Assembly (NCBI RefSeq): GCF_037893015.1
Contig: NC_133666.1
Span: 622,796,148-622,860,147, forward strand
From: Macrotis lagotis
Lineage: Eukaryota > Chordata > Mammalia > Peramelemorphia > Peramelidae
DNA: 64,000 nucleotides
Direction of reading: 5' to 3'
Made by a program: the position numbers and the translations under genes. Below the pieces are notes generated by a model that was given only the letters and a program-made list of their open reading frames with translations, was not told the DNA's origin and did no database searches. Positions 58,721 through 64,000 of this stretch are shown here, in pieces; within the stretch, counting starts at the first letter, position 1; each line of letters opens with the position of its first letter.

Positions 58721-58888
58721 AATAGGATTGTGATGGATGACAAGATCATGTAAAATGGGATCATCCATGTTGAATATCCTGAAGATCTGCTTTTTGGAGC
58801 ACTGGAGTTCTGGAACATTATGTCTTAGCCTATGATATCATTAGGAGAACCTTTTTTTTTCCAGTCTGTGAAATTCCTAGACCGAAAC

Positions 58889-59075
58889 CTCTCCCATTTA
58901 TATTACTTAAATTTTGGTCTTTCTTCTGTTCTACTACCATGAGAGAACCATTCACTTAATTAGAAAAAAATTAGCAGATATCTAGTTACTTTATGGAAGC
59001 TCCTAAGAGAATACTATTAACAAAACAACTTTCATTATACCTTAGTATGAATTGGCATATTCAACTATCTCTTTT
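58889..59075. repeat. 187-bp direct repeat, left copy
   Basis: From CTCTCCCATTTATATTACTT to TTCAACTATCTCTTTT. Repeated at 60,251-60,438 with a modest number of differences. Confidence 0.88.
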
Positions 59076-59085
59076 GAGCCAAAAA

Positions 59086-59960
59086 AAGATCAATGTGAAA
59101 GAGGAATAAATGGGAGAGGAGGTTAATGAGAGCAATGCAACAAAATTATGAAAAGACAATAATTTTGTAGAAAAGGTGCAAAAATATTGGACAAAATAGC
59201 TCTTTAAACAACAGGATTGACAAAAATGGTAAAAGATGTGAAAACCTTACTGAAGAAAATAATTCCTTAAAAATTGGAGTTGGTCCAATGGAAGATGATA
59301 GCTCCACAAAATATAAAAAAATAAAACAAATCCAAAAAATGAAAGAAAATTAGAAGAAAGTGTGAAATATCCCAACCAAAAGAAATAAACTTGGAAAAAT
59401 AGAGTGAGGAGACATCATTTAAAAATTACTGGACTTCCTGAAAGCCATGTTTAAAAAAAAGTTAGATAACTAGATAATAAAAAAGTTAGATAATTATATA
59501 ATTGCCTAGACATCTTAGAATCATAGAGTAAAATAGAAATTGAAAGGATGCATTAATCATCTTCTGAAAGAGATCCCATGGTGAAAACTTGAGAAAATAT
59601 AGCAAAATTGCAGAACTCCCAGATCAAAGGGGAAATACTATAAGAAGACAGAAAGAAACAATTCAAATTCCATGGAGTCATAGTCAGAATCACCCAAGAT
59701 TTAGTAGCTACCATGTTATAGGAACAAAGGGCTTGAAATATGATATTTCCCACAGATTAAGAAGTTAGGATTACAGTGGGAAATAACCTTCAGGGGAAAA
59801 TAGATATTTAATGAAATTGAGGGTTTCTAGGAATTCCTGATGAAAAGACAAGAGTTGAGAAGAAAACCTGATATTCAATCATAAATTTTAAAACAGGTAT
59901 AAAAGAGTGTCTATTTTGGAAGTATCAGGAATGGACATTCTTTTTGGTCTATGTTTGGAA
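59086..59960 (+). mobile_element. L1/HAL1 ORF1 relic
   Basis: A decayed ORF1 with coiled-coil-like purine-rich sequence, TTAAAAATTACTGGACTTCC (RRM motif region) and a CTD-like stretch (GCAGAACTCCCAGATCAAAG near 59,611; ATAGTCAGAATCACCCAAGA near 59,680). It is 5'-truncated, and no reverse-transcriptase sequence follows. Confidence 0.65.
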
Positions 59961-60250
59961 ACAAAATCAGGGATTGGATGTATGGAAATGTCATCCTTTC
60001 CATTAATAGTCTTTGTAAGGTGACCCTTGAAACACCTTTAGGGCAATGAGCCTAGTTTATTGCTTTCACCCTTAAATAAGCATCTGGAGGTTAATGATGC
60101 AAAATGAAATCTGTTCCCTATTAGCAGCAGCTGTTTGTGTATGTCACTATAGAAAAAAGAGATCATCTGGTAATGCCTCTTAGTGGTCAAGAATATTTAC
60201 ACATATGAATTGTTTTAAAATAATATTGTGCTGTAGCACCAAAATAAAAT

Positions 60251-60438
60251 CTCTCCCATTTATATTACTTAAATTTTTGTCTTTCTTTTGCTTTACTAGC
60301 ATGAGAGATCCATTCACTTAATTAGCAAAAAAATAGCAGATATCTAGTTCCTTTATGGAATACTCCTAAGAGAATACTATTAAGAAAACAACATTCATTA
60401 TACCTTAGTATGAATTAGCATATTCAACTATTTCTTTT
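60251..60438. repeat. 187-bp direct repeat, right copy
   Basis: Second copy of 58,889-59,075. The two enclose 59,076-60,250. The preceding sequence, GCACCAAAATAAAAT, could be a short A-rich tail. Confidence 0.88.
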
Positions 60439-61220
60439 CCTAATAATTGTCTGCAAAGGCTATATGAGAAAACAGGTAATTTGGTGGGAAGGCTCACAAA
60501 GGACTGATAAATATTTTAGAACATGAGGTAGTACTGCCTCAGTAAAGCAGGTCTTTGTGAATATTTGAATGGGATTTTTGGGCAGAAAAAAAGATCACTT
60601 GAGAATGCAAGGTGTCTTAGAGGTAAGCAAGGACAAACTTTACCTTGCTTCCAGCTTTGTCTTAGGCATATCAAGATTAGGAAAAAAAGTTTTTGTCCAT
60701 AAAATAATAGATGCATAATCTCAAATGGAGGGATATATTGACTAGAAAAGTAAATATGTAGAGGCAGAAGGAGATGTCATTAACTTGCAACTATACATTT
60801 TTTGCTTGATGACTTCAAAACCAAGATGCTGAATCAAATATTGATCAGTATTATTTTGGCAGATGGAAACAGGACAATTTGAAAGACAGACCCAAGTTAG
60901 CAAACTAGTCAAATTCTCCCAATATTCCCCTCCAAACAAATTTAAAATAACAAGTCAAATTTTATTTGTGAATGACAAAGCCAACAAGAGGTGGGAGTGA
61001 GGTATTTTTCCAGTCCTAGATAACTCGGTTGGTTAACAAGAAAGATTAGATAGGGGTCTGAGATGGGGCTCTGACCTAGACCATGCTTTGCAACAACACT
61101 AGCAATGCCCTTAGAAGCAGCCAGGGTAGCAGAAATATCCAGAACTCTCAGCCCAGAGCAGTAAGAAGGTTAGATAACTAGTAAAAAAGAGATGAAAGGA
61201 TCTGACATTGGCAACTTTAT
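60439..61220. other. Unrecognised sequence
   Basis: No gene or identifiable repeat seen. Confidence 0.4.
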
Positions 61221-62930
61221 TGCTTATAATTGTTTTCCTTCATTCTTTTTCCTGCCTATTTCAAAGTTCCTTTTCTCATGATTTGCTATAGCAATCCATC
61301 ACATTCATATACTACAATTTGTTCAACCATTCTCCAATTAATGGGCATCCCCTCAGTTTTCAAATCTGTGCCATTACAAAAAGAACTGCTATTAATATTT
61401 TTGTACATGTGAATTTTTTGCTCTTTTTTGTGATCTCTTTGGGATACAGACATCATAGTGGTATTGCTGGATCAAAGGGTATGCACAATTTTGTTGCCCT
61501 TTGACCATAATTTCAAATTGCTTCCCAGAAAGGTTGAATCAGTTCACAGCTCCACCAGTAATGCATTAGTATCCCAGCTTTCCCACTTCCCCTCCAACAT
61601 TGATTATTTCCATATCAGTCATATTGGCCAATGTGATAGGTGTGAGATGGTACCTCAGAATTGTTTTAGTTTACATTTCTCTGATTAGTGTCTTTTTTCA
61701 TATGACTGTAGATAACTTTAATTTCTTCATCTGAGAATTACCTTTTTATAACCTTTGACCATTTGTCAATTAGAGAATAACTTGTATTCTTATTAATTTT
61801 GACTTCATTCCCTATATATTTTAGAAATGAGTCCTTTATCAGAAGTGTTAACTGTAAAAATTCCCAACTTCTTGCATTTTTTAAATCTTGGTTGTATTGG
61901 TTTTATTTGAGCAAAATCTTTTTAATTTAATATAATCAAAATTAACCACATTGTATTTTATAATTCTCTAAGCTTTATTTGATCATAAATTGATCCCCTT
62001 TCCATAAATCTGATAGATAAACTACTCCTTGTTTTCCTAATTGGCTTATATGCCTAGTAGGCTTTTATGCCTAATTCTTGTTTCCATTTCATATAAGTGA
62101 AATGTTGGTCTATGCCTCACTGCCATACTGTCTTCTAAGTTTTCCCAGCAATTTTTATCAAAGAATGAGTTCTTGTCCCAGAAGCTATAATCTTTCAGTT
62201 TATTAAACAGTAGATTACTATAGACATTCTCTACTATTTCTTTTGCACCCAATCTATTCCACTGATTCACCAGTCTAATTCTTGGCCAGTAACAAAAAGC
62301 TTTGAAGACTTTTGCTTTATAATATAATTTTAGATCTGTTATGACTAGGCCACTTTCTTTTGCATTTTTTCAATTAATTCCCTTGACATTCTTGACCTTT
62401 TTTTCCCCTCCATATGAATTTGGTTGCCATTTTTTTCTGGCTCAATAAAGTAATTTTTTTTTGGTTATTTGATTGGTATGGCACTGAATAAATAATTTAA
62501 TTTAGGTAGAACTGCCATTTTTATTATATTAGTTCAGTCTACATAAGCAATTGAAATTTGTCCAATTATTTAGATGTGATTTTATTTGTGTGAAAAGTAT
62601 TTTATAGTCATTTCATATAGTTTCTGAGTTTGCCTTAATAGGTAGACTCTCAAGTATTTACATTGTCCACAGTTACTTTAAATGAAATTTCTCTTTCTAT
62701 TGCTTGCTGCTATGTCTTGTTGGTAATATATAGAACTGATGATGATTTATGTGGATTATTTTATATCCTGCAATTTTGCTAAAATTTCTAATTGTTTTAA
62801 ATAGTTTTTACATGATTTTCCATGATTTTCTAATTATATCATCATATCATCTGCAAAGAGTGAGTTTTATTTATTTATTACCAATCCTAATTCCTTCCAT
62901 TTCTTTTTCTTCTCATTGCTAAAGCTAATA
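61220..62930 (-). mobile_element. L1 ORF2 C-terminal half and 3'UTR, inverted
   Basis: A clear antisense series: CCATTCTCCAATTAATGGGC, GGTATTGCTGGATCAAAGGG, CAGTTCACAGCTCCACCAGT, GTGTGAGATGGTACCTCAGA, and further into ORF2 (CTGCAATTTTGCTAAAATTTC near 62,768). It is better preserved than most L1s here but has no long frame. Confidence 0.82.
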
Positions 62931-62934
62931 TTTC

Positions 62935-63660
62935 ACTTGCATTTCTTTTCTTAATTTTTCCATTTGATTTTTAAAATTCTTCTTGAATTCTTTCAAGAAA
63001 TCTTTCTGGGCTAGAGACCAATTCCTATTTTCCTCCACAACTTCACATGTAGTATCCCCTCTGTCATCCTTTTCTGAAATAGTATTTTGCCCATCCTTAT
63101 CTCCAAGGTAACTTTCAATAGACCCTGCTTTTCTCTAACCTTTCTTTTTTTTAAAAAAATTATTTATTTAAGGCAATGGGGTTAAGTTACTCGCCCAAGA
63201 TCACACAGCTAGGCAATTATTAAATGTCTGAGGCTAGCTTTGAACTCAGGTCCTCCTGACTCCAGGGCTGGTGCTCTATCCACTGAGCCACCTAACTGCC
63301 TCCTAACCTATCTTACTCATTTTGAGATTTGTTTCTGGCCACTGTTCCAAGTTCTTGTGTTGAGGGAGATGTCTGCTTGCAGACCTTCACTGTTAAGAAC
63401 CCTAGAGGTTTGCTTACTGACATGGGGCAGTCAGCTTTAGGAACTCCAATGACTTGCTCTCTGGATCGTCTGAATTGGGGTTGCCAGATGCTCACTCCTG
63501 GGTCATTGGGAACAATGAGAAGACCTGGGGCTTGTTCTCTGGACTGTCTGTACTGGAAGGCCAGTAGCTTAATCCCTGGGTTAGATCCTCTGGACTGGGA
63601 AAGTGAAGGGCTCACCTTCCAGATCAGGCTGTTCATTTCCCATGCTGGCTAAATGGGGTC
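62935..63660 (-). mobile_element. L1-type ORF1 start and 5'UTR, inverted
   Basis: Purine-rich on the minus strand. TTTTTCCATTTGATTTTTAAAATTC parallels the ORF1 N-terminal part at about 8,815. A GC-richer 5'UTR-like region follows to about 63,660. A SINE (63,143-63,302) interrupts it. The piece joins directly to ORF2 C-terminal sequence, so either the element has a large internal deletion or two fragments abut. Confidence 0.5.
63143..63302 (-). mobile_element. WSINE1/SINE1-type SINE
   Basis: AAGGCAATGGGGTTAAGTTAC to GAGCCACCTAACTGCCTCC in antisense. CTAACCT lies on both sides (63,134 and 63,303 regions). Confidence 0.88.
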
Positions 63661-63689
63661 CAAGGCATGGAGTTTTATTGTTCTATAAG

Positions 63690-64000
63690 AAATCAAGAGT
63701 GAGCAGATTTGAACTACTGGAGTTTGTTAAGTAAGAGGATGACATGATCAAATTTGAACTTTAGGAAGATCAATTTGATCCCCAAATGGAAGATAGATTA
63801 GAGTGGAGGAGAGGCTTGAGGCAGAGAAAGAATTCAACTGCAGCAGATTATTGAAAAAGTCTTCTTAAGTGTGGTGACTGTGTCATATAAGAGATACTGG
63901 GAAGATAGAAATAACAGGCTATCTTCACATGAGACTAGAGTGTAAAAGCAGATAGTAGGGAAAGACATCTTAGTAAAATGAGATGAGAGGAAAGGGAAAA
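63690..64000 (+). repeat. Ancient interspersed repeat, family not named
   Basis: GGATGACATGATCAAATTTGAACTTTAGGAAGATCA and GAGGAGAGGCTTGAGGCAGAG follow the same old repeat seen at 42.3-42.6 kb. Confidence 0.5.

Noticed and set aside
58889-60438. Reading the 187-bp direct repeats as terminal repeats of an LTR element
   Set aside because: No TG...CA ends, no primer-binding or polypurine site, and the interior is L1 ORF1 sequence.
63313-63652. 107-codon frames on both strands
   Set aside because: They lie in L1-type 5'UTR sequence next to a SINE and show no protein family signature.

Overview
The window looks like draft sequence from a marsupial nuclear genome. It is AT-rich, it is packed with marsupial-style L1 LINEs and with tRNA-derived SINEs of the WSINE1/SINE1 type (head GGGGCAGCTAGGTGGC, tail ending in CCATTGCCTTGCAAAAA), and older MAR1/THER/MIR-type SINEs, L2 and CR1/L3 fossils are also present. 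No Alu, B1 or other placental-specific SINE was seen, and no retrovirus or LTR element was recognised. One 100-N assembly gap lies at 5,932-6,031. Species assignment within marsupials is not possible by eye.

The single-copy biology is a tandem pair of genes of the MOG/butyrophilin/SKINT family, both on the + strand. The downstream copy (5' exon near 26.3-26.5 kb, coding exons 38,316-44,720) reads as a coherent gene: signal peptide exon, Ig-V exon, one transmembrane exon and a terminal transmembrane/tail exon, all joined in phase 1. The predicted protein is 241 residues, close to the 247 residues that I recall for human MOG, and it has MOG's architecture (signal peptide, one Ig-V domain, two hydrophobic segments, no IgC, no B30.2). 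The upstream copy (12.29-24.54 kb) has matching 5', signal, Ig-V, extra transmembrane and tail exons in the same order. It is a pseudogene: its signal and Ig-V frames are broken, the first transmembrane exon is gone, and a splice donor is lost. Introns, and even nested CR1/L2/MIR fossils, match between the two copies. A third piece of the same intergenic unit lies at 54.67-55.05 kb, so the cluster probably once had, or still has, another member downstream.

Layout: 1-9.46 kb is a pile of L1-type elements (an inverted L1, a + strand L1, a younger ORF1-only element nested in it, and another inverted 5' fragment). 9.46-12.29 kb is an L2 relic and the upstream flank of copy 1. 12.29-24.54 kb is the pseudogene copy, loaded with L1 insertions. 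24.54-26.34 kb is intergenic. 26.34-44.72 kb is the apparently functional copy, with a nearly 12-kb first intron full of L1, SINE and CR1. 45.06-46.17 kb is an L2 reverse-transcriptase relic. 47.3-54.08 kb holds two more ORF1-only (HAL1-like) elements and L1 3' ends. 54.1-57.5 kb is mostly unique sequence with the third duplicon and a SINE pair. 57.5-64 kb is mostly L1, including an L1 ORF1 remnant enclosed by a 187-bp direct repeat.

The points most worth following up are: the MOG-like gene itself and the mirror-image decay of one transmembrane exon in the two copies; the recurrent ORF1-only L1 derivative, with at least three copies here and one bounded by a perfect 14-bp target-site duplication; and an exact 238-bp duplication flanking the assembly gap, which is almost certainly an assembly error.
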